Part shown: one piece after another, positions 21,363-33,572 of the stretch
How positions within the stretch are numbered: the first letter of the stretch is position 1
Layout: every line of letters starts with the position of its first letter
NCBI GenBank assembly: GCA_013180625.2
Contig: SNVD02013895.1
Coordinates: 434,001-498,000, forward strand
Direction of reading: 5' to 3'
Source: Boswellia sacra
Lineage: Eukaryota > Streptophyta > Magnoliopsida > Sapindales > Burseraceae
Length of the DNA stretch: 64,000 nt
Translations under genes and position numbers: made by a program
Notes under the pieces: model-generated
Database searches by the model: none
The model's input: only the letters and a program-made list of their open reading frames with translations
Told to the model about the DNA's origin: nothing

Positions 21363-24011
21363 ATGGCTGAAGCTCTTGTTTCCGTAGTCTTGGACCAGTT
21401 GGCTTCCATCATTAGCCAACAAGCACAGGCAGAGGTGAAGCTTGTCGTAGGTGTTGATGACGAAGTCCAAAAGCTCACCAGCAATTTCCGTGCCATAAAA
21501 GCTGTTCTTGAAGATGCTGAGAGCAGACAAGTGAAGGAGAAAAGTGTGGCGGACTGGTTAGATAAGCTTAAAGACGTGTCATACGACGTGGATGACTTGT
21601 TGGATGAGTGGAACACATCGGTTAGGAAATTACAGATGGAGGAGGTTGGTGAAAATGCTTCCAAACCGAAGAGAAAGGTATGTTCCCTCGTCCCTTGTTG
21701 TTCCTCTGGTTTTAGACAAGTTGGCCTGCGTCATGATATTGCTCACAAGATAAAAGAATTGAATAGAAGACTAGATATTATTGATGCCGAAAGAAATAAG
21801 TATAATTTTAGTTTGACAAGGAGCTCCACAGAACTGAGAACAACAGTCACTACATCTTTTTCTGATGTGCCATATGTTCATGGAAGAGATGATGATAAGG
21901 ATAAATTGTTAACCATGCTGTTGAACAATAAGAGTAGTCAAGAACCACTCCTCTCTGTCATTTCTATTGTAGGGATGGGAGGCATTGGTAAAACTACTCT
22001 TGCTAGGTTTGCTTTTAACAATGATAGAGTGATTACCCATTTTGACAAAAGAATATGGGTGTGTGTCTCTGAACCATTCAATGAGATTAGGATTGGCAAA
22101 GCAATTTTAGAATCTCTTGGAGGTGATGTATCAAACCTAGTTGAACTTCAAACTGTCTTTCAACGTATAAGTCAATCTCTTGAAAGAAAGAAATTTTTCT
22201 TAGTCTTAGATGATGTGTGGACAGAAGATACTCAAGCTTGGGAGCAATTGAAGGGCTGTTTGAATTGCTGTTCTCAAGGAAGTAGGATTTTAGTGACCAC
22301 ACGTAATACAAATGTTGCAAATGTCATCGGAACCAGCAACAATATCTTATTAGAGACCCTACCCGAAAATGATTCTTGGAATTTGTTTAGTCAAATTGCA
22401 TTTTCTAAAATGACTAGTGAGGAGAGTAAAAAATTTGAAGATATTGGCAGAAAACTTCTGGGTAAGTGTAAGGGCTTACCTCTTGCTATAAAGACATTAG
22501 GTAGTCTTTTGTGTTATAGGAGCAATATTAGATATTGGCAAAGCGTCTTAGATAGGGAATTAGAAGCGGTTGAAAGAGGGCTTTTCCCACCTTTACTATT
22601 GAACTATTATGATTTGCCCTCTACATTAAGAAAATGCTTCTCCTATTATGCTGTCTTTCCAAAAGACTACAATATAAACAAAAATCAATTGATTAGGTTA
22701 TGGATGACTCAAAGTTACATTAGGGATGAGCGAAACAAAGATATGGAGTTTATTGGTGAAGAGTACTTTGAAAATTTAGCAATGCGCTCTTTTTTTCAAG
22801 ATTTTGAGAGAGATGAATTTGATGGTAGCATAACAAGTTGTAAGATGCATGATATAGCGCATGATTTTGCTCGATATCTTACCAAGAATGAATATTTTAG
22901 TCTAGAGATTGATGATTTTGAAGGGTCTAGAGCCCAACTTTCTTTTGAGAAAGGACAACATTTAATAGTAGAACTTAAAAGTGGAGATTCATTTCCAATG
23001 TATGTCTATAGTGCAAAAAATTTACGTAGCCTATTGGTTGAGCATGGAATCTTGAGCAACGTGGCTGTATCCAAATTATTTTGTGAATTTACATGCCTAA
23101 GGACATTGGATTTGAGTCATTGTGGCATTAAGATATTATCAAGTGAAATAAAAAAATTGATACACTTGAGGTGCCTTGATTTATCAACGAATATAAAATT
23201 AGAAGAATTACCGGAGGCATTATGTGACTTATATAACCTTCAAACCTTAAATCTCCATTTTTGTACTGGTCTCAAGAAACTACCTCAAGAGATGGGGAAA
23301 TTAATTAACTTGAGGCATTTATTAAATGATATGACTTGTTCTGCAAGTCAAAGTGAGATGCCGAAGGGAATAGAAGGATTGACTTGTCTTAGGACTTTGA
23401 CTGAATTCGAAGTTTGCAGAAATAGAAATAGGGAGGCTAGTGGTCTTGAAAATTTAAAAAACTTGAACAATCTTCGAGGTTCTCTTCATATTGTAAGTTT
23501 AGGAAATTTGGGAGATGTGGGTGAGGTTAATAAAGCAAAGCTTATGAATAAGACAAACCTCGTTTCTTTAGGTTTATATTTTAGAATTCTTACTGAAGTG
23601 ATGGAGAATAGGAGTAATGGGATTGATGAAGCCGTTTTTGAAGCCTTACAACCCCCTCCCAATTTACAGAGATTGGTGATAGTTAATTACGAAGGAAAAA
23701 CTTTATGGTTGAATTGGATGGTATCATTAACCGAGTTGAGGTTTATAGAGCTTGAGAACTGCATCAACTTGGAAGAGTGGGATATTCCAAATAAGAAAGG
23801 AAGAGTGGCATCTCTTCATTCCTTAATAATCCGTGGGTGCAAGAAATTAAAGTCACTGCCAGATCAGATTCTTCAAACGCCAACATTGAAGGAATTGAAG
23901 ATCTATGGGTGCCCCATTCTAAAAGAAGGCTACAAGACAGGAGTAGACTGGATCAAAATTTCTCACATCCCTGAAATTGAAATTCATGGTCGTCGCTTTC
24001 AATTACGATGA
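21363..24011 (+). CDS. CNL-2: CC-NB-ARC-LRR resistance protein, RGA type
   Basis: This 882-residue paralogue of CNL-1 is a predicted intracellular immune receptor. Coiled coil ~1-150 with DVDDLLDEW ~75-83; P-loop GMGGIGKTT ~204-212; kinase-2 FLVLDDVW ~279-286; ILVTTRNT ~311; GLPLA ~371; MHD ~495-497; LRRs ~575-870. One usually conserved cysteine in RNBS-D is Tyr (CFSYYAVFPKD), and near residue 400 it has lost the few codons that give CNL-1 its SEIWELEEV text. The frame extends upstream to 21279, but the start at MAEALVS (21363) is preferred because the paralogues start there and the earlier ATG lies in the TATA box. Its first ~1.1 kb is nearly identical to CNL-3. Intact and probably functional. 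Confidence 0.95.
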   Translation: MAEALVSVVLDQLASIISQQAQAEVKLVVGVDDEVQKLTSNFRAIKAVLEDAESRQVKEKSVADWLDKLKDVSYDVDDLLDEWNTSVRKLQMEEVGENASKPKRKVCSLVPCCSSGFRQVGLRHDIAHKIKELNRRLDIIDAERNKYNFSLTRSSTELRTTVTTSFSDVPYVHGRDDDKDKLLTMLLNNKSSQEPLLSVISIVGMGGIGKTTLARFAFNNDRVITHFDKRIWVCVSEPFNEIRIGKAILESLGGDVSNLVELQTVFQRISQSLERKKFFLVLDDVWTEDTQAWEQLKGCLNCCSQGSRILVTTRNTNVANVIGTSNNILLETLPENDSWNLFSQIAFSKMTSEESKKFEDIGRKLLGKCKGLPLAIKTLGSLLCYRSNIRYWQSVLDRELEAVERGLFPPLLLNYYDLPSTLRKCFSYYAVFPKDYNINKNQLIRLWMTQSYIRDERNKDMEFIGEEYFENLAMRSFFQDFERDEFDGSITSCKMHDIAHDFARYLTKNEYFSLEIDDFEGSRAQLSFEKGQHLIVELKSGDSFPMYVYSAKNLRSLLVEHGILSNVAVSKLFCEFTCLRTLDLSHCGIKILSSEIKKLIHLRCLDLSTNIKLEELPEALCDLYNLQTLNLHFCTGLKKLPQEMGKLINLRHLLNDMTCSASQSEMPKGIEGLTCLRTLTEFEVCRNRNREASGLENLKNLNNLRGSLHIVSLGNLGDVGEVNKAKLMNKTNLVSLGLYFRILTEVMENRSNGIDEAVFEALQPPPNLQRLVIVNYEGKTLWLNWMVSLTELRFIELENCINLEEWDIPNKKGRVASLHSLIIRGCKKLKSLPDQILQTPTLKELKIYGCPILKEGYKTGVDWIKISHIPEIEIHGRRFQLR

Positions 24012-24061
24012 ACATTATCCTAGTGAATACTGATGAAGATAATTCCGAGACATACAGACAG

Positions 24062-24245
24062 GTAATTTGGTTTTCTTCTTTTCTTCTTATTTAATTGTTG
24101 GGTATTTTTAATTAATGAAAACAATATTTCTTACATATTCTGGCAGTTAATGTACAGTTTCAAATGTATTCGCGTTAGAATGATGTTTATCATTACTCTG
24201 TTTTGGTTTGATTTATTCTTTTATTATTGGAACGATGGTGAACAG
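24062..24245 (+). other. Predicted 3'UTR intron of CNL-2
   Basis: The donor ACAG/GTAATTTGG and acceptor GGTGAACAG are in the same place as after CNL-1 and CNL-3, giving a 184-bp intron. No transcript evidence. Confidence 0.55.
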
Positions 24246-26940
24246 GGTTTATGCACAGGAGGTGATTGAAAGATTTACCAAATTGGGCTACGGCCTTAGG
24301 GACCGCATAGATATTCTAAGGAAAGCTGGGAGTATGAATACTGAGGACGGACTGTGTACATTGCAAGATATTGTGTAAATAGCCTCATCTTTTAACATCA
24401 ATATAGAAAAATGCTATATTGCTGTCAATAAGTTCAATAGAATGTGTCATCCTTGTGGACATTAGAAACTTTCATGTTGTACACAAGCAAGGCAGTAAAG
24501 CTCCATACCACGGAGTGAAGAATCTGCAGAAGGGGTGAGCTACGACTGAGTAAAGCAAAAAGATCAAAATGATGAGATGCACTGAAGGAATAGAAGCCTG
24601 AAGGGAAAACATCCATATTCAAATCTGAAAGTGTGCATCATACTGGTTGCCAAATCATTTCTCCTCATGGATAATTTGGCTTCTTTGTTATGACTTTTGG
24701 GATCTTTCGAGCTATACTTCTGTTAATCTGTAGTTTTTCATTTTTCAATATTTTATATCATTGTCATTTATAATGTATATGCATTCCATTTCATTTTTCT
24801 TTTGATTGCTATTTTTTTTTTAATCTTTGTATGGACTTTGCATTTGAGGGGTAAGGCTCATTATGTCCCCCCCCTTACTAGGTGTCATTATTTCTTCTTT
24901 TTTTTTTTTTTTTCATTAATAAAATATTTCCTCGTACGGTCGACGTTTATTCAGTTAGAAAAAGAAAAAGTTCATATGCTTGTCAAATAGTACATCCAAT
25001 GTGCTTAAAAGTGTAACCATGCAAATGAACCTTTTTTGGTGGAGAAAACTGTGTTTTAGTCTGGACTACAAAACGTCATGAAGGGCTTGGCCTTAGAAGC
25101 TCTTGAATGACACCTTCTCATTAAAAATGTCCGCATTCAAGAATGGTTTCTTATCATTGCTATTGTTTATCGAAGACCTGTCATGTCTTAGGAAGTATAC
25201 AACAAAAATTCATCAATAGAATATATCATAGTTATAAAGTTGTGATATATGGATTAACTATTTTCTAATCATTTATTTTATTTTCTATTTGAACTTCAGG
25301 AACTTGGAAATATAAGGATCTGTTATGAATAAGCCTATGAACATTGCATATGAGGCCCAATAATTTAACCAATATGGTACATGGATCCTCCACGATGATT
25401 TTCGTTTAAAAACCAAGATTCACCCACAGTATACCGTTTCTTTGGATAATGAATCATAGGTCGTTCATGAACAGCAAGCAAATGAAACCCAACCTATTAT
25501 CTTTGTCTTGATGATTTGCCTTTTGGTATCTTAATTACTCCAGATTTCCCATCAGATTCTTGCTTGAAAGTTAGGGTATGTAGCTTTAAATAACGTATTG
25601 GAATATTGGATAAAGCAACTTGCAAGCATAATGCCAGCTATTCGTTCTCTACTGCCATTTCATTTATCACATTTAATGCAATTCCTTCTTCTATTTATTA
25701 TTGCTCTTAAAAATTACTGGAGCCATTATTGCTCTCGTGTATCAATATATAAATGCACTGATAAAATTAATTCTATTTAAACTAGAATTTTATTAGAAAC
25801 TTATTTACGCACAGATTAGCTAGTGGACCTTTCGTTACTTAAAAGAAACCTACACATGAGAAATTAATAATATCCACTCACTAATCTATGAATACATGGA
25901 TTTCTTTAGATTACTGAGTATAGGGCTTTCGTTTACTTATTGGTAGTTTCCGGCATTGTTTTTGCCACCGCCGCGCCATCCCTAGTGCTACATGCACCAC
26001 CTGTTGCCAATGTTAAAGTTGTGTTGCATAAATGATAAACTATTTCTAGTGAGACAAATGCTCACAAAGAAGTGGTAGTTTAATGCTCAAAATTAAACCG
26101 ATCCAACTCTATTAATAAAGTAAATGCGAATTTTTTTAAATAAAAAAATTGAATAGACCTAAATTAAAGAAATACTAAACTTACAAGAGTTCCTTAACAA
26201 CAACTTTTTATTAACAAGATGCATTAAAACGAAAGCATTTCCATAAATGATTCAATATCATTATTATCATTTGGGGAAGAATTATTGTGACAAATGGGAA
26301 ATAAACAACAAAGAAAGTCCTCAAAGTAATTATTAAAATATTTAAAATAATATTAAATTGATTTTTAATGTCGATTATCAAGTAACATAATTATTTTAAT
26401 AATAATACAATATTGTATTTATTATTTTGTATTCGTTTTTATTTTATTTTATTTTTTCTAATTGAACCTTAGAAATATGGGAGTACAAGAATGATGGGCT
26501 TTGAGCAGGTCCATGATTCTTCACATGTTAAATATTCTACCGACATAGCTCCTATGTATATTCATTATTGGTTTACTTCTAATTTATAAAATTATATATA
26601 TTTTATTCCTTTAAGGATTACAAAGGAAATTAAAAATGAACATTGAATCAATTACGTTTATTCTTTGAGCGAATAGCAAGCAAAGAAACTTAAATTAATA
26701 TCCTTGTTCAATCTCATATTGAGATATATGGAATTATATTTGACCTTAATTTTTCATTCTCTGTGAATGGTTGCTGGAAACTCAGATAATTATCCCCTGT
26801 GAATGCCTTTTCTTTTCTTTGTTTTTAGCTACTTCAATCAACAATTAAAATGTTGCATTCCTCTGTTATCATATTTAAAAGAAATTTTCTTCGTTTTTTT
26901 TTAAATTTTTATTTTTCAATGGTCAAAAGTGTTTGTTACA
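24246..26940. repeat. 3' flank of CNL-2, colinear with the CNL-3 flank
   Basis: Aligns with 38260-42080 with several indels; the CNL-3 side has about 1.4 kb more between TTTTAACA (~24390/38425) and the AGAAAAATGC block (~24405/39865). Shared landmarks include CCATACCACGGAGTGAAG, AAATAACGTATTGGAATATTGG and CATGCACCACCTGTTGC. Poly-C/poly-T runs at 24868-24913 are part of the module. Small open frames are not conserved. No gene is seen. Confidence 0.65.
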
Positions 26941-28014
26941 GAATTTTGAGGTGGATATCATCCAGTCCACGAAGAATGATTTGAAATTAGTTCAAAAACT
27001 TGGAAAATTTTTAAAATGTCACAAAGTTTGTAGTCTTCAACCATAAAATTTCTGTGCACAACTATCTGTGATAAATTTTTTTCTCACGTGATCTCTTGCT
27101 TAGGGGGACACTGAAAAATGGGATCAGTACATTGGTGCAAAAGATGATGACAACGATTGTGATTTAGAGCGGAAGAAGGTGTAGATATTACAATCAAACT
27201 TCCTTTTATATTTCCTGTTACATTATTGTGCTTGAATTTTTACTTGTAAAATTTTGATTTTTGATCCATTTTCTTTTTTATCCATTGGACCTAAAGGGCA
27301 ATGATATACAAAAATGCAGTATGGTATACTAATTAAGTTCAATAGAATGGGTGATCCTCTTGAACTTTGAAAAGTACTTCATCAAGTGGTGAAAGCAAGG
27401 TAGTAAACCCTGATCACTTGTGAGATGAAATTTACTTAATGATGATTGATCGTTAAATAAATGTGTTTAGCCATGTCAAAAATGTAACCATAGTTTGACT
27501 ATATATAATAATTATGCACAGAGTTTATGCACAGCAGGTGATTCAAAGATTTACCAAATTGGGCTGCTGCCTCAGGGACCATAGCGATACTGTTGGGAAT
27601 TTGGATGGGGAGGAGGATTCAAGATATTTGTGTAAATGGCCTCATCTTTGGTGATTCAGAGAAGCTTTTTAGGCGGAACTTTTTTCGGACAGTTTGTGTT
27701 ATTTTTTTTTTGCTTCTGTCGAGTAGAATTTGCTGAGGTTTTGGCTTTCACTGCTTTGTGTGTGACCTAACGGGTACTATACTTGACTATTGCTTTAATA
27801 TATCTATTTTTGAGTTGGTTTTGTAAGTATTAATGCCTCCTGCTCCAGACTTTTACTTAACTTAGGCTTTGACTTTGGCTTTTACAAGGTAGTAAAACTC
27901 CATGCTACAGAGTGAAGAATATGCAAAAGGGGTGAACTATAACTGAGTAAAGCAAAAAGATCAGAACGATGAGATGCATTGAAGGAATAGAAGCCTGAAG
28001 GAAAAATTAACATG
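26941..28014 (+). repeat. Decayed second copy of CNL 3' flank
   Basis: 27070-27330 resembles 39620-39870. 27519-27890 resembles 18460-18935, including the 3'UTR acceptor (ATGCACAG) and exon text GTTTATGCACAGCAGGTGAT, then TTTGGCTTTCACTGCTTTG. No CNL coding sequence precedes it. It therefore marks either a deleted CNL or a duplicated tail. Confidence 0.55.
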
Positions 28015-30565
28015 CACGTTCAAATCTGAAAGTGTGCATCCATACTGGTTGCCAAATCTTGAATATTTTATATCTTGAATATTTTATATGATTGTTACTT
28101 AAAATGTGTATATATGCATTGCATTTACATTTTTCTTTTGGTTATTATTATTTTTATCTTTGTATTAGACTTTACATTTGAGGGGTAAGGCTCATTACGG
28201 CCCCCCTTCTGGGTGTTATTATTTCTTTTTTATTAATAAAATTTTTCCTTGTTCCGCCGATCGTTTCTTATATCATTGTTATTGTTTCATTTGACAATAT
28301 ATATATATATATATGATTGTCAAATGATATATCCAATTTGTGAAAAATGTGATCATACAAATGAAACCCTCTCTGATGGAGAAACTATGTTTTGGATTCG
28401 ACTAGAAAACAACAAAGTTATAACATGGATGCTAGTTTTGCAAAGCTCTTAAGTTACAGTTTTTCATTAACAATATCCACATTCAGTAGTGTTCGCTGAT
28501 CGTTTCTTATATCATTGTTATTGTTTCAAGGAAGACCTGTAATGGCTTGGGAAGTAAACAACATAAATTTGTCAATACAAGGCATCAAACATTTTGAAGA
28601 ACGGATAGATTGAGGAAAAAAAAAAGTTTAATCTCAGACGCAGAGAAAAAATGTTGAAAGATAGAGATTGAGAACCTGCTTTGATTACTAAAGCCATTGA
28701 GTTTGAGTACAACTTGGGCTCAACTTTTATTCTTTTTTAACGTAATAAATTATTTATTCTTAAATATTAAATTCACGTTTTTAATATTCATTGTTTTTTC
28801 AACTTAATTAAGTATTTTAATAATGTTATATTGGATTAACCATCCTGTATTTATTTTATTTTTATTTTTTAATTGAGCCTGGAAATATATGAATGGGCTA
28901 AGGGTGGGGCCATGAATATTGCATGCGAGGCCCAACTTTTCCGGCAGCATGGATCCTACATGATGATTGACATATAAAGCCAAGATTGAGCAATTGTATA
29001 CTATTTCATCGGATAAAGAATGATATGTCGTTTGTGAAAAAAAATCGCAACAAGTTTCGTGATTAGTTCTAAAGCATGGATGACAAGTCGGCTGCGGTTG
29101 TAAAGCGCGAATAACAAGTTCGTTAAAGGGGTATGTTGGTTAAGCTCATTCTTTGTGTGAACAGCAAGCAAATGAAATGCAAATTAATAAATAATATATC
29201 TCCCTTTGAATAATTAGCTTTTTGTGCTTCACAATTACTCTGCTGTTTCCATAAGATTCTTGCTTTGTGAATTGTGATGATATGAAATGCAATTCAATCA
29301 TTTCTGCATATTAATCCCGAAGACAAACCATATAATTTGACCAAGTGTACTTAAAAGCAACACCAGTTCTGGAAAAAGACACCCTGACGAATTCAACATC
29401 TGAACATGAAAATGTAAATTCCTCTCATAAACGTGGAGAAAATCAAGGTATAAATTCAAATTGTTCAATTGTCTCTTGTACGTTCTTGGCTTAGTTTGTG
29501 CTCTACAGGTAATCATTTGATAGCATTTATGTGCAGAACCATCAAAATCAGCCGACCCCAGATTGTTAACTTTTAAACCCCAAATCAAGACAATTATGGT
29601 TACGTTTATTAGAATGCACCTGGCAATTGCTTACAAATAAATAGAATCATATTATACAATAATCCAACACATTCTAAAATGTTTATTTTTGATTTAGAAT
29701 GGGAATATGGATGGGCTTTAACGAGGCTCATGATCATTTTACCAACATCCAATAAAATGCTTAACTTCTAAATCCCACAATGAAGGCTCGTTTGTGAACA
29801 GTGAGGTTGAAGCCGATGAAAGAAAAAAGAATTGTAAAGGAAAATTTTACAAGGAAATAAATTGAAATAAATTCATTTTTACTTCTTATTTATAGAATTG
29901 TAAGTTCTTGGAAATGCTAACTTACCTTCTTCTGGGCGCATCCAAGTCATTACTTCATTTTATTTATTAATTAATTGTTTGTTGATTAAACTAATCGTGC
30001 AACGCTGAAATCACTATTCGATATTAAGAAAAATAGGTGACTTTTCAGTAGAGTCCATTTTCTGACCGTCAACGCTAGCGACCTCAACACAAGGGCAGAT
30101 CGTTGTTGTGGCTTCAATCAAGCGAACATGCATCTGTAGCTAATTCGCTTATGTGCCACTCCCCATCATATAAGAAGTTCTTCAATAGCTAGGTCGGGAA
30201 GGACCTATTGATATAATATTTAGGTTTCACAAAATTTGATTACAATTCAGAATAGTTGTTTTTCTTTGAATGTAATTCATAGTATTTGTTTTATTTAGAA
30301 CCATATTTGTTTGGAATTTAATTAATTATTGTATGTATTAGTTCTTTTAAGTTATTATAAGGTAAAATGTAATAAGTTATATTTTTTAATAATTTTAATT
30401 AGAAAAATGAGGGAAATTAGTATCTTCGTGGCCAAAGTCAAACATGCATTAGCATTATAGCAGAGATATCTGTTGGGGTTTGTTAATTTCCTATGCAGTG
30501 GATATTACTTATATTGATCAATTAGTTGGGCAAAGTAGACGAAGAAGGAAAGTTATACACTAAAG
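28015..30565. repeat. Further CNL cluster flank repeats
   Basis: 28015-29000 is another copy of the flank module (CAAATCTGAAAGTGTGCATC, ACTATGTTTTGGATT, the GGAAATATATGAATGGGCTA block). 29200-29560 matches 1080-1170 and 42090-42250, and ends in AAAATCAAGGTATAAATT shared with 2767 and 32003. 29700-30450 has no clear partner beyond short blocks. Open frames are short and unsupported. Confidence 0.55.
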
Positions 30566-31124
30566 CCGTGTTTGATGCGTTGTATAACGCTATATAGTAT
30601 AGCATTAAGAAATTATACTGCTTTTTATCGGATTTTGATATAGTATAACGCGAGTACGATGGCGATACTATAGCGGATACTATAAGGATACTATTTACAT
30701 AAAAGTTGAGCGTTTTTATACCAAGCCTACCCATGGGTTAACACCGTATAAGCTTATTTTTGTCTCAATTTTTACTAATAAATATCAAAAAATTATATAA
30801 ATTAAATATTTAAATATTTAAATAATTAATAAATTATTTATTAAATATTTAAATAAAAATTAATTATTTAAATAAATAAAAAATTTAAGAATTCAATTTT
30901 TATTTTAAAAATAATTTTAATTATTATTTAAATTTATTTTATATTTAAATTAGATTTTTCACATTATAATTTTTTTTTACGTTTTATCTAATACAATACT
31001 CTATCAAATATAGTATAATATTATATCTTATCTAATCTTATTCTATATTATTTAATCCAATCTAATCCAAATAAATTTATGTTATATATCCTATACATTA
31101 TTATACAAGGCATCAAACATGCGA
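30566..31124. mobile_element. MITE with TGTTTGATGC-type terminal repeats
   Basis: The left end reads CGTGTTTGATGCGTTGTATAA, and the inverse of the right end reads GCATGTTTGATGCCTTGTATAA. TAAAG lies on both sides (30561-30565, 31125-31129) and may be the target duplication. The interior is AT-rich and non-coding. Superfamily is not assigned. Confidence 0.6.
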
Positions 31125-33087
31125 TAAAGAAAAAATTAAAAGGAATTTCGACTAACCGCTACCATTCATTCAAATTTTGATGAATAAAATTGTAATTTGT
31201 TTATATTATTTTTTTCTGGTGAAGAAAACTATGTTTTGGATTGAAGTAGGAAACGTCATAGTTTTAACATGAATGCAATGTCCATATTCAACAATAGTCC
31301 ATGATTGGTTTAAATTTGACCATTGTTATTGTTTAAGGAAAACCTGCCATGACTTCAGAAGTAATACACTCATCAATAAAAAAGATAAAATATATAAGTT
31401 CTGATAAATTGAGAAAAAAAGTCGAAAGACGAAAATCCAGGACCCGCTTTGATCAATAAAGCCATTGAGCGTGAGAACAACTTGGGTCTAACTATTCTTC
31501 TTTCTTAAAGTCATAAATTATTTATTTTTTAAAGAAATTAAATATTATTTTAATATTAATTTTTAATTAATGTGATTAAATATCTTAATACCATCATATT
31601 GGATTAACTATTTTGTACAATTTTATTTTTATTTTTTAATTGAACCTCAGGAACTTGGAAATATATGGATGGGCTACGAGAAGGTCCACGAATATTGCAT
31701 ACAAGGCCCAATAATTCCTCCAACATATGGAACCTACGCAATCAAATGCAAAGCAATTCTTTCTGCAAATCTAGGAGACATTACATATAAGTTGGCAAAA
31801 AATATTTAGGGCAACACCAGTTCTGCAATGGAAGGCAACATAAAATTTCCCTTTTGAATTGTAAAATTTCATAATTAACAATCCATGAACTGTTGAAGAG
31901 GATAAGAATCTTTTGCTTATTTGTTTTTCAAACTGGTTTGATATTGCAATTAGTTGAATTGAGCATCTGAACCTGAAGATGTAAATACATATCATAAACA
32001 TGGAGGAAAATCAAGGTATAAATTTCAAACGATTGTCTCTTGTATTTCCTTTTTGTTTTTGTTTTTTTTTTTTTCGGGGCATTGTTTGTGCTCTATAGTT
32101 TTTTACTTGATAACATTTATGTCCTCAACTATCAAAATCAGCAAACCCCAATTTATTAACTTTTGAACCATAAATTTAAAACAACAATAATGATGATGAT
32201 GATGAAGGCTAATAAGACCATCTAACACTTTGTCATTCTAAAATTTTTCCACCGATGACTCCCAATTTCTGATTTTCTCAGCTTGCCCCCCTAAGCCGTA
32301 TAGCCTGCCACTGGACAAGTTAAGGCTCTTAATTTATTGTCTCAATAATCTGTTGAAGCCAACATGCATTTAGCTAATTATTTTAGTTTGATGTTTTTGT
32401 ATGATTTTGTTGTAACCATGATTAATAATTAATGAGTTATTTCAACATGATTAACGCAAAAGCAAAACAATGAAGGACACCAACATTAATAATGTGGTTT
32501 AATTTTTTTTAAGTATTATCATTGATTAGTTAATGTAATATATCGTATTAACTACTTTATATTTGTGTTTTTATTGAATGTTAGGAAGAAGGGAAAATGA
32601 GAATACGCTTTTGGTAGACCCAAGGCCCGAGTAGTTAACATTTAAGCCTCATAACAAGCCCAAGATTATGAACCTCTAATATTTTAAATTAAGTAAGAAC
32701 CATAAGTCGGTTGTAACATTGTAAATGGAAATTGCTTGACAAAAGTAGATATTATTGTAATTGTCCCAAAGCATGTACGACAGGCCGGCTGTGGTTCTAG
32801 AGCAAGTATAAGAAGTTATTTATGAATATGAAAGTAATAGTCTCCCTCCCAATAAATACAGGAAGTTGTTTATGCTATCAATTGTAGTGTTGCCATAGAC
32901 GTGCACTTCACATTCCTTGAATCTTTGATTCGAGGTGAAGCCTCTCAAATGTAGTTTGATCATGCTTTAACTTAAAAAAATAATTGATTATTTAGTAAAT
33001 AGAAATTTGTATATTGCTTTGATAGTTAATAAAGATACAAATGTTATTTTATTGATTAAAGCTAGTCATAATATCTTCACCTGCATT
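31125..33087. repeat. Least interrupted copy of the cluster flank repeat
   Basis: Colinear with 360-1275, 2700-2819, 3867-4371 and 5579-5810. It lacks the elements inserted there and so serves as the empty-site reference for them. A T-run lies at 32060-32074. No gene is seen. Confidence 0.65.
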
Positions 33088-33572
33088 TAGGGGTGGAAAT
33101 TTGTGACACGACATGAATATGATACACGATTAATAAATGAGTCGGATTCGTGTTGAAGGTGTTCAACATGCTAACCCGTTTAATTACACGAATAGTTAAA
33201 TACATTTTATTTATCTTTAATATCTAAGTTCATTCAATGATATAAATTATTACCTATTTATAACATATAAATTATAAATCTGAAATTTTTATATTATAAA
33301 ATAAATTAATTCATAAAATAATAAATTATGATGATTTTAATAATATTTTATACTAACAATGGTTTATATTCTAAAAATAATTTCAATTGATTTAAATATA
33401 TAGAATATAATATATTATGCATAACTAAGTTAAAAAATTAAGTAAATTATATGAATTAAATATGACAGGATTACAACACGTGGGTGACATGTTTAATAAC
33501 CATGTTAGGTCTGTATTTCATGTTTTGACACGAATAATTAAATGGATCGACACGACACGAATCTCACCCCTA
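33088..33572. mobile_element. hAT-type MITE with perfect 8-bp target duplication
   Basis: Starts TAGGGGTGG and ends CACCCCTA, typical hAT termini. CCTGCATT is duplicated exactly on both sides (33080-33087, 33573-33580). The paralogous site at about 5800-5813 (CACCTGTATTCC) has no insertion. Subterminal GACACGACA motifs occur near both ends in inverted orientation. At 485 bp it has no coding capacity. Confidence 0.9.

Noticed and set aside
25920..26030. GC-richer block (GCCACCGCCGCGCC) downstream of CNL-2 considered as a small exon or CpG-type promoter
   Set aside because: It is part of the flank repeat also found at 41300-41400 and has no conserved frame.
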